DNA of 64,000 nucleotides from Halobacillus naozhouensis (lineage in GTDB: Bacteria > Bacillota > Bacilli > Bacillales > Halobacillaceae). The translations under genes were made by a program, and so were the position numbers. The notes under the pieces were generated by a model. That model was not told the origin of the DNA and ran no database searches. It worked only from the letters and a program-made list of their open reading frames with translations. Shown here one piece after another: positions 35,284-43,305 of the stretch; position 1 is the stretch's first letter; each line of letters begins with the position of its first letter. The stretch is from assembly GCF_029714185.1 (NCBI RefSeq), contig NZ_CP121671.1, positions 2,046,001 through 2,110,000 of the forward strand. The letters run 5' to 3'.

Positions 35284-35327
35284 AACGTGAAAGCGTTTTA
35301 CAATTATTGAAACTGGAGGAATAGACT

Positions 35328-36494
35328 ATGCAACTTACTGTTGAAAAACAAGAAGAACATTTGCTAATTCGTAAGAGCATTCAATCATTGTGTAAAAAGT
35401 TTCCGGAATCTTATTGGAGTGAACTTGATGAACGAAAAGCGTATCCGGAGGAATTTATTCAAGCGCTTACTAATGATGGCTGGCTCTCTGTTCTAATTCC
35501 AGAAGAATATGGCGGGGCCGGTTTAGGCATTACGGAAGCAGGGATTATCTTGGAGGAAATTAACCGCTCCGGAGGTAATGCCGGGGCTGGACACGCTCAA
35601 ATGTATACGATGGGGGCCCTTTTAAGACACGGTAATGAGGAACAAAAACAGCGATTGTTACCAAAGATCGCTTCTGGTGAACAACGATTACAGGCCTTTG
35701 GTATTACAGAACCGACCGCCGGCAGTGATACCACTAGTATTACGACGACTGCAGAGAGAAAAGGCGATCACTATGAAATACACGGACAAAAAATTTGGAC
35801 GTCACGAGCAGAACACTCCGATTTAATGATGTTATTAGCCCGGACAACCCCGAAAGAAGAAGTAGCTAAAAAAACAGATGGTCTCAGTCTATTTATTTTA
35901 GATATGAAGGATCAAGCAGACAACATTGAGATTGTTCCTATCGATACAATGATCAATCATGCAACAACAGAAGTATTTTTTGATGGAGCAGAAGTTCCGG
36001 TGGAGAACATGATTGGTGAAGAGGGTAAAGGGTTCCGCTATGTGTTAGGAGGAATGAATGCTGAACGTATTCTAATTGCTTCTGAGAGTGTTGGAGATGG
36101 CATGTATTTTGTTGATAAGGCCGTCGATTATGCGAATGAACGTGAAGTATTTGACCGGCCGATCGGTAAAAACCAAGGCGTGCAATTCCCTATCTCTGAG
36201 TCTTATATGGAAATACAAGCGGCCAATTTAATGAGAGACCGTGCGTGTGAATTATTTGATGCCGGTGAAAAATGCGGGGAAGAGGCTAATATGGCTAAAT
36301 ACTTAGCCTCGGAATCTACATGGAAGGCAGCCAATGCAGCCATGACTACGTTCGGTGGATATGGTTTCGCTACAGAGTACAATATAGAACGAAAATTTAA
36401 GGAAGCACGACTCTTTATCGTAGCGCCGGTCACTAACAATCTCGTATTAAGTTATGTCGGCCAACACGTTCTAGGACTGCCGCGGTCATTCTAA
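35328..36494 (+). CDS. Acyl-CoA dehydrogenase family protein
   Basis: This FAD flavoprotein has 388 residues. ACAD landmarks are IPEEYGGAGLGITEAGIILEE, FGITEPTAGSDTTSI, KIWTSRAEHSDLMMLLART and FGGYGFATEYNIERKFKEARL. The usual C-terminal catalytic Glu (YEGT) is absent: the stretch reads IVAPVTNNLVLSYVGQH. Glu246 in GMNAERIL sits where isovaleryl-CoA dehydrogenase keeps its base. The substrate may be a C5 dicarboxylyl-CoA such as methylsuccinyl-CoA, but this is inference. It is first in a unit behind GntR-type operator 2 and a cre-like site. Confidence 0.9.
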   Translation: MQLTVEKQEEHLLIRKSIQSLCKKFPESYWSELDERKAYPEEFIQALTNDGWLSVLIPEEYGGAGLGITEAGIILEEINRSGGNAGAGHAQMYTMGALLRHGNEEQKQRLLPKIASGEQRLQAFGITEPTAGSDTTSITTTAERKGDHYEIHGQKIWTSRAEHSDLMMLLARTTPKEEVAKKTDGLSLFILDMKDQADNIEIVPIDTMINHATTEVFFDGAEVPVENMIGEEGKGFRYVLGGMNAERILIASESVGDGMYFVDKAVDYANEREVFDRPIGKNQGVQFPISESYMEIQAANLMRDRACELFDAGEKCGEEANMAKYLASESTWKAANAAMTTFGGYGFATEYNIERKFKEARLFIVAPVTNNLVLSYVGQHVLGLPRSF

Positions 36495-36525
36495 TGGGAG
36501 TACGGAAAAGAGGGGTGGGTGACAA

Positions 36526-37869
36526 GTGCTAAGTCAAACAGTAGCTAAGTTTATTCGCAATACGTCTTATGAGGACTTTCCAGAAGAAGTTATTGATTTT
36601 ACAAAAATGTGCCTTCTAGATTGGGCGGGGTCTGCCATAGCTGGAAAAGATAAAGCCCCCGTACAAAAAATCGCTGAACACATTGACGAAATGGGGGGAC
36701 ATTCGCAAGCAGCCACGGTTAATGGGAAGACAACATCAGCCGTACAAGCCGCTCTAGTTAACGGGGCGTCCAGTCATATTGTGGAGCTTGATGATATTCA
36801 TAAGGCATCGATCATTCATGCGGCAACCGTTGTCATACCTGCAGCATTAGCTGTAAGCGAGTGGAAAGAGAGAAGTGGAAAGGAACTGATTACAGCAATC
36901 GTCCTTGGTTATGAGGTATGTTATCGAATAGGCGAAGCAGTTTCTCCTTCTCATTACTACTATTGGCATAATACGGCTACATGCGGAACATTTGGAGCTG
37001 CTGCAGCGGTTGCTAAATTACTTGACCTAAGTGAAGAACAATTGGTTTATGCTTTGGGAAGTGCCGGTACACAAGCCTCAGGATTATGGGAATTCATTGA
37101 AGATGGAGCGATGACTAAGCAGCTTCATCCAGGAAAAGCCGCATACAATGGGACCCTTTCCGCTTTGTTGGCTGAGAAAGATTTTACGGCGGCCGAAAAA
37201 ATATTAGAAGGGGATCGCGGATTCTTTCTTGCGACGTCTGAAGAGTTTGATCAATCCAGAGTAACTGCTGAATTAGGAGAGCGCTTCAAGATTACCGAAA
37301 ACTCTTTCAAGGTACATGCCTCATGCAGACACACTCATTCTGTCATCGATGTCATTCTCGATCTGATAGATAAGCATCAGATTGATTTTGATCAAGTGGC
37401 TGCTATTCACATAGGGACCTACAAAACAGCCTTGGATATTACAAATAATCCTGATCCAAATACAGTGTATGCATCTAAATTTAGTATACAGTTTTGTGCT
37501 GCTTTAGCTTGTTTACGTAAGCAAGCATCTCTTTCCGATTTCGATGAGGAAAATTTGCAAGACGCATCCATACGCTCACTTATAGAACGAACTAAAGTAT
37601 TTGTAGAACCGACAATTGAAGCGGATTACCCAGAAAAATGGGGAGCGGAAGTTGAGATTGTTTTTAATGATGATAAATCGATCAAACAACAAACGGATTA
37701 TCCGAAAGGGGATCCAGAAAACCCAGTATCACTAACTGAGTTAACAACTAAATTTAAGGACCTAGCCTCATCTTCTCCTGAAAATGATACAGAGGCAATG
37801 ATCGAATATATTCTGAATATTGATAAAGAGAATGAACTAGCCATGCACAGTATTTTTAAGGCTGTTTAG
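36526..37869 (+). CDS. MmgE/PrpD family protein (first copy)
   Basis: A 447-residue member of the family that holds 2-methylcitrate dehydratase and cis-aconitate decarboxylase. Typical parts are CLLDWAGSAIAGKDKAPVQK, NGASSHIVELDDIHKASIIHAATVVIPAALA, HYYYWHNTATCGTFGAAAAVAKLL and KQLHPGKAAYNGTLSALLAEKDF. It follows the acyl-CoA dehydrogenase by 31 bases and shares its direction. The reaction is not clear: hydration, isomerisation or decarboxylation of a tricarboxylate or itaconate-like acid are all possible. GTG or CTG-like contexts exist upstream; I use the 36526 start with GAGGGGTGGGTGACAA. Confidence 0.88.
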   Translation: MLSQTVAKFIRNTSYEDFPEEVIDFTKMCLLDWAGSAIAGKDKAPVQKIAEHIDEMGGHSQAATVNGKTTSAVQAALVNGASSHIVELDDIHKASIIHAATVVIPAALAVSEWKERSGKELITAIVLGYEVCYRIGEAVSPSHYYYWHNTATCGTFGAAAAVAKLLDLSEEQLVYALGSAGTQASGLWEFIEDGAMTKQLHPGKAAYNGTLSALLAEKDFTAAEKILEGDRGFFLATSEEFDQSRVTAELGERFKITENSFKVHASCRHTHSVIDVILDLIDKHQIDFDQVAAIHIGTYKTALDITNNPDPNTVYASKFSIQFCAALACLRKQASLSDFDEENLQDASIRSLIERTKVFVEPTIEADYPEKWGAEVEIVFNDDKSIKQQTDYPKGDPENPVSLTELTTKFKDLASSSPENDTEAMIEYILNIDKENELAMHSIFKAV

Positions 37870-37944
37870 ATCTAGCATTAAATAAAACCTTCCAATATTC
37901 GCGAACTTAGGAACACCATTTAAATAGTCTAAAGGGCGATCGAT

Positions 37945-38595
37945 ATGAGCAAAAATTTGAATTTAAAATTAGAAGATAAAAATACACTTCATTTAAAAGT
38001 ATGCAATGTTTTACGAAAAGCCATTCTTCAAGGTGATTTTGAACCGGGCCAACGATTAATTCAATCTGAACTTGCGGATTCTTTGGGTGTAAGTAGAATG
38101 CCGATCCGTGAATCCCTTCGAAAATTAGAATCAGAAGGCTTAGTAAAACTCGAACCTCACCGTGGAGCCATTGTAAAGGCTATGAATGTTGAAGATATTG
38201 AGGAAATTTATCATCTAAGAGCATGCCTCGAGAAACTAGCTGTCGAACAAAGTGTACCTCATTTAACAGCAGGAGATATCAGTGAACTTAAGCGTTTAAT
38301 GGAGGAGATGGAAGGTACAGAAGATCCTGAGGTTTTTGTACAAGCGAATATTTCCTATCACCATTTATTAATTAAACGTTGTAATTGGAACCGATTATTA
38401 TCCTTTATTGAAACGCTTTGGAATGGCTTTCCACAACAAACACCAACGTTATTACCTGGACAGATGGATTTATCTAATCAAGAGCATCAGCAAATTTTGG
38501 ATGCAGTGAATGAAAAGGATGAATCGAAGGCAGCTGTACTAGTTTCTGAGCATATCAAACGTACAGGGGAAGCACTAGTAAACAGTCTGGGTTAG
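37945..38595 (+). CDS. GntR-family regulator, FadR/FCD subfamily
   Basis: This 216-residue repressor/activator has an N-terminal winged helix (LHLKVCNVLRKAILQGDFEPGQRLIQSELADSLGVSRMPIRESLRKLESEGLVKLEPHRGA) and a C-terminal FCD effector domain (YHLRACLEKLAVEQSV, then the metal-site His region YHHLLIKR and EHQQILDAVNEKD). FCD domains often bind carboxylic acids. The gene lies in the middle of the catabolic cluster, and three TTGGATAC-type palindromes in the island are its likely operators. No copy is seen directly before its own start, which follows AAAGGGCGATCGAT. Confidence 0.93.
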   Translation: MSKNLNLKLEDKNTLHLKVCNVLRKAILQGDFEPGQRLIQSELADSLGVSRMPIRESLRKLESEGLVKLEPHRGAIVKAMNVEDIEEIYHLRACLEKLAVEQSVPHLTAGDISELKRLMEEMEGTEDPEVFVQANISYHHLLIKRCNWNRLLSFIETLWNGFPQQTPTLLPGQMDLSNQEHQQILDAVNEKDESKAAVLVSEHIKRTGEALVNSLG

Positions 38596-38629
38596 AGAAT
38601 TCATGGTTATCTATAAAAGTGGCCTTTTT

Positions 38630-38646
38630 TTGGATACAGTATCCGA
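38630..38646. promoter_or_regulatory. GntR-type operator 3
   Basis: TTGGATACAGTATCCGA lies between the regulator gene and the thioesterase operon, 113 bases before the next start. It shares TTGGATAC-A-GTATCC with operator 2. Confidence 0.65.
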
Positions 38647-38758
38647 TTTTGAGATCTGATTCGTAACAATACGGATCTTCGGAAGAGTAAGCGGGTGTTC
38701 AAGGCATTGAATACCCTCACTTTCGATTTTAAACAATGTTTTGTAAAGGAGAAAGTGG

Positions 38759-39235
38759 ATGAGCGACAAGGAAGAGAAGCAGTTCATGATTGATCGTATC
38801 CTTGATAAACTCCCCGATTATTCCTTAGAAGAATTGAGCCATGTGGAGCATGTGTTAGATTCTCTGGAAGCATCGAATAAAAGTGAGCTTTATTATTTTG
38901 CGAAGTTCCTTGGTATCCATTGGGATCGTGAAAGAGCAGTTATGAAATTAGGCATTCAACACGCTAATACTTATGGTGTTGCTCAAGGAGGGACCATTTA
39001 CACTTTGGCAGATTTTGCAATGGGATACAAAGTTCTTTCAAGATTCTCAGGGGAAAAGCAGGTGTACACGTTAGAAATGAAAATGAATTATATCAGCCCT
39101 GGAAGAGGTGAAGAGCTTATCGCTGTTCCCGAAATTCTTCATACCGGGAATCGTACAGCCGTACTGACTTGTGGAGTCAAGGATGAGCACTCAACTCTTA
39201 TTGCACATGCCCAGGGTACGTTCTATATTAAATGA
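38759..39235 (+). CDS. PaaI-type hotdog thioesterase
   Basis: It is a 158-residue protein. The core after residue 50 carries the PaaI motif HANTYGVAQGGTIYTLADFAMGY and the beta strands LEMKMNYISPGRGEELIA, typical of phenylacetate-type acyl-CoA thioesterases. An N-terminal helical extension of about 50 residues is unusual for the family. It would release CoA from stalled intermediates. AAAGGAGAAAGTGG precedes the ATG. It starts the second catabolic unit behind GntR-type operator 3. Confidence 0.88.
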   Translation: MSDKEEKQFMIDRILDKLPDYSLEELSHVEHVLDSLEASNKSELYYFAKFLGIHWDRERAVMKLGIQHANTYGVAQGGTIYTLADFAMGYKVLSRFSGEKQVYTLEMKMNYISPGRGEELIAVPEILHTGNRTAVLTCGVKDEHSTLIAHAQGTFYIK

Positions 39236-39275
39236 CCATTACTAATTGATTAGTTAATGGGTGGGGGAATATCTT

Positions 39276-40598
39276 ATGGTTACGAATAATTTGGTTGAAC
39301 ATATTTTGGAGACAACCTATGAAGATATTCCTGATAGAGTCATTGAACACGGAAAAAAGAGCCTGTTGAACTGGCTTGGCGTTACCATTGGAGCGGCTCA
39401 GCATAAAAGTATTGATATTTTACTCGAGGTCTCCAATAGTCTGGGGACTTCTCAGCAGGTATCGATCTTTGGACGCTCAATAAAAACAGATCTGTTAACA
39501 GCCGTTTTAGTTAATGGAACAGCTTCTCACGTTTTTGATTTTGATGATACCCATCTAGAGACGATCCATCACCCGAGTGGCCCGGTTGCCCCAGTGGCAC
39601 TTGCGCTTGGAGAAAAGTTTGATCTCTCCACAAAGGAGATCCTTAGAGCTTTTGTTTTAGGTTGTGAAGCTGAGCTTCGGATTGCTAATTCTGTGTACCC
39701 TTCGCATTATCGAAATGGGTTCCACATTACATCCAGTACAGGCGTGTTCGGGGCGGCAATTGCAGCGGGAATTTTACTTAAGCTCAGTAAAGAAAAAATG
39801 GCGATGGCACTTGGTTTAGCTGGAACCCAGTCGTTCGGTCTAAGAGAAATGTTTGGAACAATGACCAAACCATTTCATGCCGGAAAAGCAGCTCAAAATG
39901 GATTATATGCTGCCATGTTAGTGGAGAAAGGTTTTACAAGTTCATCACAAGTGCTTGAAGCAAAGCGCGGATTTGCCAATGTATACAGTACCTCACATAA
40001 CTTAGGAAGAATTAACGAGAGGTGGGGGAAAGTCTGGGAGTTTGAGAACAACACATTTAAACCTTTTGCGTGTGGAATTGTACTCCATCCTTCGATTGAT
40101 GCGTGTATTCAGTTCAGTGAATATGCGAGTCCAGATGAGGTAGAGGAAATTAGATTAAGAGTACATCCATATGTCCACGAATTAACTTCAAAAGAAAATC
40201 CGAAGACAGGACTTGAAGGTAAGTTCAGTATTTATCATACAGGTGCCATTGCCTTTTTAGAAAAAGGAGCATCAGAAAACCAGTTTCAAGATGAGCGTGT
40301 GAATGCTGGAGAGGTCGTTCAGTTTAGGAAAAAAATAAAGCCGATGGCAGATGAGCAAATCGATAAAGATAAGGTCGTGGCTACGCTGGTACTAAAGGAT
40401 GGGACAACGAAAAAGCTGGTGATCGACCATGCTATCGGCAGTCTGCAAAATCCTTTAACAACTGAAATGCTAGCTTCAAAGTTTATGAATCTATCTAGCC
40501 CTATTATTGGAGAAGAGTCTTCCAAACAAGTGATTGAGAAGATTATGAAACTTGAAAAGCTAGATTATATTCATCCAGTAATCGAAGCGATTGATTAA
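39276..40598 (+). CDS. MmgE/PrpD family protein (second copy)
   Basis: It is 440 residues and distinct from the copy at 36526. Family parts are LLNWLGVTIGAAQHKSIDILLEV, NGTASHVFDFDDTHLETIHHPSGPVAPVALAL, FHITSSTGVFGAAIAAGILLKLS and MTKPFHAGKAAQNGLYAAMLVEKGFT. The DDTH and HPSGPV segments keep the active-site Asp/His pattern of PrpD-type enzymes. The ATG at 39276 has GGTGGGGGAAT upstream; a GTG at 39261 lies inside that site. It may act on an itaconate- or methylcitrate-like acid. Confidence 0.88.
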   Translation: MVTNNLVEHILETTYEDIPDRVIEHGKKSLLNWLGVTIGAAQHKSIDILLEVSNSLGTSQQVSIFGRSIKTDLLTAVLVNGTASHVFDFDDTHLETIHHPSGPVAPVALALGEKFDLSTKEILRAFVLGCEAELRIANSVYPSHYRNGFHITSSTGVFGAAIAAGILLKLSKEKMAMALGLAGTQSFGLREMFGTMTKPFHAGKAAQNGLYAAMLVEKGFTSSSQVLEAKRGFANVYSTSHNLGRINERWGKVWEFENNTFKPFACGIVLHPSIDACIQFSEYASPDEVEEIRLRVHPYVHELTSKENPKTGLEGKFSIYHTGAIAFLEKGASENQFQDERVNAGEVVQFRKKIKPMADEQIDKDKVVATLVLKDGTTKKLVIDHAIGSLQNPLTTEMLASKFMNLSSPIIGEESSKQVIEKIMKLEKLDYIHPVIEAID

Positions 40599-40666
40599 TC
40601 TGTACATTCAACATGATTGGGTCCATGAGTAATTCTAAGAATCACTAAATAAATAGGAGGGTTCAT

Positions 40667-41845
40667 ATGCGACCATTACAAGGAATTACAGTAGTTTCGA
40701 TCGAACAGGCCGTTGCCGTACCTTTTGCGACTAGACAACTGGCTGACTTGGGAGCACGTGTGATTAAAATAGAGCGAACGGGTACGGGTGACTTTGCGCG
40801 TCATTATGACACCTCCGTCAACGGGATGTCGAGTCATTTTGTTTGGTGTAACCGGTCGAAAGAATCGATCACCCTAGATCTCAAAGATCAGGACACCAAG
40901 CAAGTTGTAGATCGACTTTTAGAGAGTGCGGATGTGTTTGTACAAAACCTTGCTCCCGGTGCGGCGGAACGGATGGGATTCGGATCAGATGTCCTTAAAG
41001 AGAAATACCCTGAACTGATCATTGGTAATTTATCAGGTTATGGAGAGACAGGTCCATACAAGGACAAGAAGGCGTATGATTTACTCGTACAGTGTGAGGC
41101 CGGGCTTGTTTCAGTAACAGGGACAGAAGACGTTCCTTCTAAAGCTGGGATTTCAGCCGCTGATATTGCGGCAGGAATGTATGTCTATTCAGGCATACTC
41201 ACCGCTCTATTCCAGCGCATGAAAACAGGGAAAGGTACAGTACTTGAAATCTCCATGCTCGAGGCTCTAGGAGAATGGATGGGGTACCCTGCCTATTATG
41301 CTGGAAACAGTGGTAAAGAACCAACCAGAACTGGGGCCAGTCACTCGACGATTTATCCCTATGGTCCTTTTACCTGTGGGGATGAAAAAACAGTGTTTCT
41401 TGGATTGCAAAATGAAAGGGAGTGGGGGCACTTTTGTGAAGTTGTTTTAAAACAGCCAGAATTGACTGACGACCCCGTCTTTAAGACGAATTCATTAAGA
41501 GATGAAAACCGCGACTTACTAAAATCAATCATTGAAAAAGTCTTTGCCGAGCTGACTTCCTCTGAGGTGATTGAAAGGCTTGAAACTGCCAAAATTGCCA
41601 ACGCCCGTCTCAATAAGGTTCAGGATTTTTACCGGCATCCACAGCTTGAGGCAAGAGACCGGTGGCAGGAAGTAGATTCGCCTGTAGGTGGAATTCGATC
41701 CTTAAAGCCGCCTGTTACAATGGAAGGCTTTACCCCTGTAATGAAAGCGATTCCAGCGTTAGGAGAGCACACGGAGGAGATTTTAAGGGAGTATGGCTTT
41801 GAAGAAGAAACGATAAATAAATGGGCTAGAGCAGGTTTAGTTTAA
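40667..41845 (+). CDS. CaiB/BaiF family CoA-transferase (class III)
   Basis: This class III CoA-transferase has 392 residues. The N-terminus GITVVSIEQAVAVPFATRQLADLGARVIKIER, the stretch WCNRSKESITLDLKD, and LIIGNLSGYGETGPYKDKKAYDLLVQCEAGLVSVTG with the catalytic Asp (AYDLL) are canonical. It probably moves CoA from succinyl-CoA to the imported C5 dicarboxylate (itaconate, mesaconate or citramalate). AGGAGGGTTCAT precedes the ATG. The MaoC hydratase follows 44 bases later. Confidence 0.92.
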   Translation: MRPLQGITVVSIEQAVAVPFATRQLADLGARVIKIERTGTGDFARHYDTSVNGMSSHFVWCNRSKESITLDLKDQDTKQVVDRLLESADVFVQNLAPGAAERMGFGSDVLKEKYPELIIGNLSGYGETGPYKDKKAYDLLVQCEAGLVSVTGTEDVPSKAGISAADIAAGMYVYSGILTALFQRMKTGKGTVLEISMLEALGEWMGYPAYYAGNSGKEPTRTGASHSTIYPYGPFTCGDEKTVFLGLQNEREWGHFCEVVLKQPELTDDPVFKTNSLRDENRDLLKSIIEKVFAELTSSEVIERLETAKIANARLNKVQDFYRHPQLEARDRWQEVDSPVGGIRSLKPPVTMEGFTPVMKAIPALGEHTEEILREYGFEEETINKWARAGLV

Positions 41846-41889
41846 ACGACTGAGTTGATTAGATTAAAATTTTTAGGGAGGAATGAAGA

Positions 41890-42420
41890 TTGACTGTACA
41901 AAAAGGCTGGGAAGGACGATTTTACGAAGACTTTGAAATTGGTGATATTTATCCGCATCCACTAGGAAGAACGATAACGAAAACAGATAATATTTGGTTC
42001 ACACTGTTAACACAAAATACCAATCCGGTCCATTTTGACGATGTTTATTCAGAGCAAACTGAATTTGGAGAACCGCTCGTTGATTCCACCTTTACTTTGG
42101 CATTAGTAACTGGGCAATCGGTTACAGACCTATCCCAAAATGTCATGGCTAATTTAGGATGGGATGAGGTTAGACTGCCCAATCCAGTATTTGAAGGGGA
42201 TACGATCTATTCCTATTCAGAGATATTAGAAAAAAGGGAATCAAAGTCACGCCCAAATGTTGGGATCGTTCGTGCAGAAACAAGGGGATACAACCAAAAT
42301 GCTGAAGTCGTGATTAAATATAAACGAACGTTTATGGTCTACAAACGAGAACATGCTCCAGAGAAAAGAGATGAGTTGTTAAATAAAGTCCTTGAGAAGA
42401 AAGAAGTGAGCCATAAGTAA
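41890..42420 (+). CDS. MaoC-like enoyl-CoA hydratase (itaconyl/mesaconyl-CoA hydratase type)
   Basis: This hotdog-fold hydratase has 176 residues. The MaoC motif reads GRTITKTDNIWFTLLTQNTNPVHFD with catalytic Asp and His at the usual spacing, and the following TEFGEPLVDSTFTLALVTGQSV and LGWDEVRLPNPVFEGDTIYSYSEI fit the mesaconyl/itaconyl-CoA hydratase group. It would hydrate an unsaturated C5-dicarboxylyl-CoA to citramalyl- or methylmalyl-CoA for the CitE-type lyase. The start is TTG at 41890 behind GGGAGGAATGAAGA. Confidence 0.88.
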   Translation: MTVQKGWEGRFYEDFEIGDIYPHPLGRTITKTDNIWFTLLTQNTNPVHFDDVYSEQTEFGEPLVDSTFTLALVTGQSVTDLSQNVMANLGWDEVRLPNPVFEGDTIYSYSEILEKRESKSRPNVGIVRAETRGYNQNAEVVIKYKRTFMVYKREHAPEKRDELLNKVLEKKEVSHK

Positions 42421-42450
42421 GTTTTATGCATTAAATGGGAGATGATGTGA

Positions 42451-43293
42451 GTGAAAAAAGTTCATTATCAAGATATAGTCGCACACGTTTCCAGCATGTG
42501 TGAGGAAGCTAATTTTGAGCTTGGCGAAGATGTCATGAATGCTTTTCAGAGCGCCGTTCGCGAAGAAAAGTCCCCTATGGGGAAGGAAGTTTTGAACCAA
42601 TTAATTGAAAATGCGAACATTGCCTCTGCCGAGCGGGTGCCAATGTGTCAAGATACAGGGGTGTCTGTTTTTCTTGTAGAATTAGGGCAAGATTGTCACA
42701 TTGTTGGGGGCAGTTTGCATGATGCGCTTAATGAAGGTGTACGCCGTGGGTATGAAGAGGGGTATTTGCGTTATTCAATCGTAGATGATCCGATTAACCG
42801 AAAAAACACAGGTGACAATACGCCGTCGATCATCCATGTGGAGTTAGTTGAAGGCGATAACTTAACGATTCATATGACCGCCAAAGGAGGCGGTGCAGAA
42901 AATATGAGCCGTTTGCAAATGCTTAAGCCGAGTGACGGTCTTGAGGGGATCAAAGAATTTATTTTTGAAACCATTAAAATCGCCGGCCCCAATGCCTGTC
43001 CGCCGTTAGTCGTCGGGGTAGGCATTGGCGGAAACTTTGAGACTTGTGCTTACTTGGCGAAAAAATCATTGTTTAGACCGGTTGGGGAGAGAAATTCCAA
43101 TGTTGAGGTTGCTAAACTTGAAGAAGAATTTATGAGTGAAATTAACCAGTTAGGTATTGGTCCCCAAGGCATGGGAGGTTCGACAACAGCGATCGATGTG
43201 AAGGTTGAAACAGGGGCTTCGCATATTGCTGCCCTCCCTGTAGCTGTTAATTTAAATTGCCATGCCAGCCGTCATAAAAAAGTGATTATTTAG
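42451..43293 (+). CDS. Class I fumarase / L(+)-tartrate dehydratase alpha subunit
   Basis: It is the [4Fe-4S] subunit of a two-subunit hydro-lyase, 280 residues. Cluster cysteines are visible in VPMCQDTG, GPNACPPLVVGVGIGG and LNCHASRH. The same fold serves fumarase, L-tartrate dehydratase (TtdA) and mesaconase. With tarD and the D-malate/tartrate dehydrogenase in the same island, tartrate is a strong candidate; mesaconate is the alternative given the CoA pathway genes. The start is GTG at 42451; the beta-subunit gene follows after 12 bases. Confidence 0.9.
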   Translation: MKKVHYQDIVAHVSSMCEEANFELGEDVMNAFQSAVREEKSPMGKEVLNQLIENANIASAERVPMCQDTGVSVFLVELGQDCHIVGGSLHDALNEGVRRGYEEGYLRYSIVDDPINRKNTGDNTPSIIHVELVEGDNLTIHMTAKGGGAENMSRLQMLKPSDGLEGIKEFIFETIKIAGPNACPPLVVGVGIGGNFETCAYLAKKSLFRPVGERNSNVEVAKLEEEFMSEINQLGIGPQGMGGSTTAIDVKVETGASHIAALPVAVNLNCHASRHKKVII

Positions 43294-43305
43294 TGGAGGT
43301 TTTCC

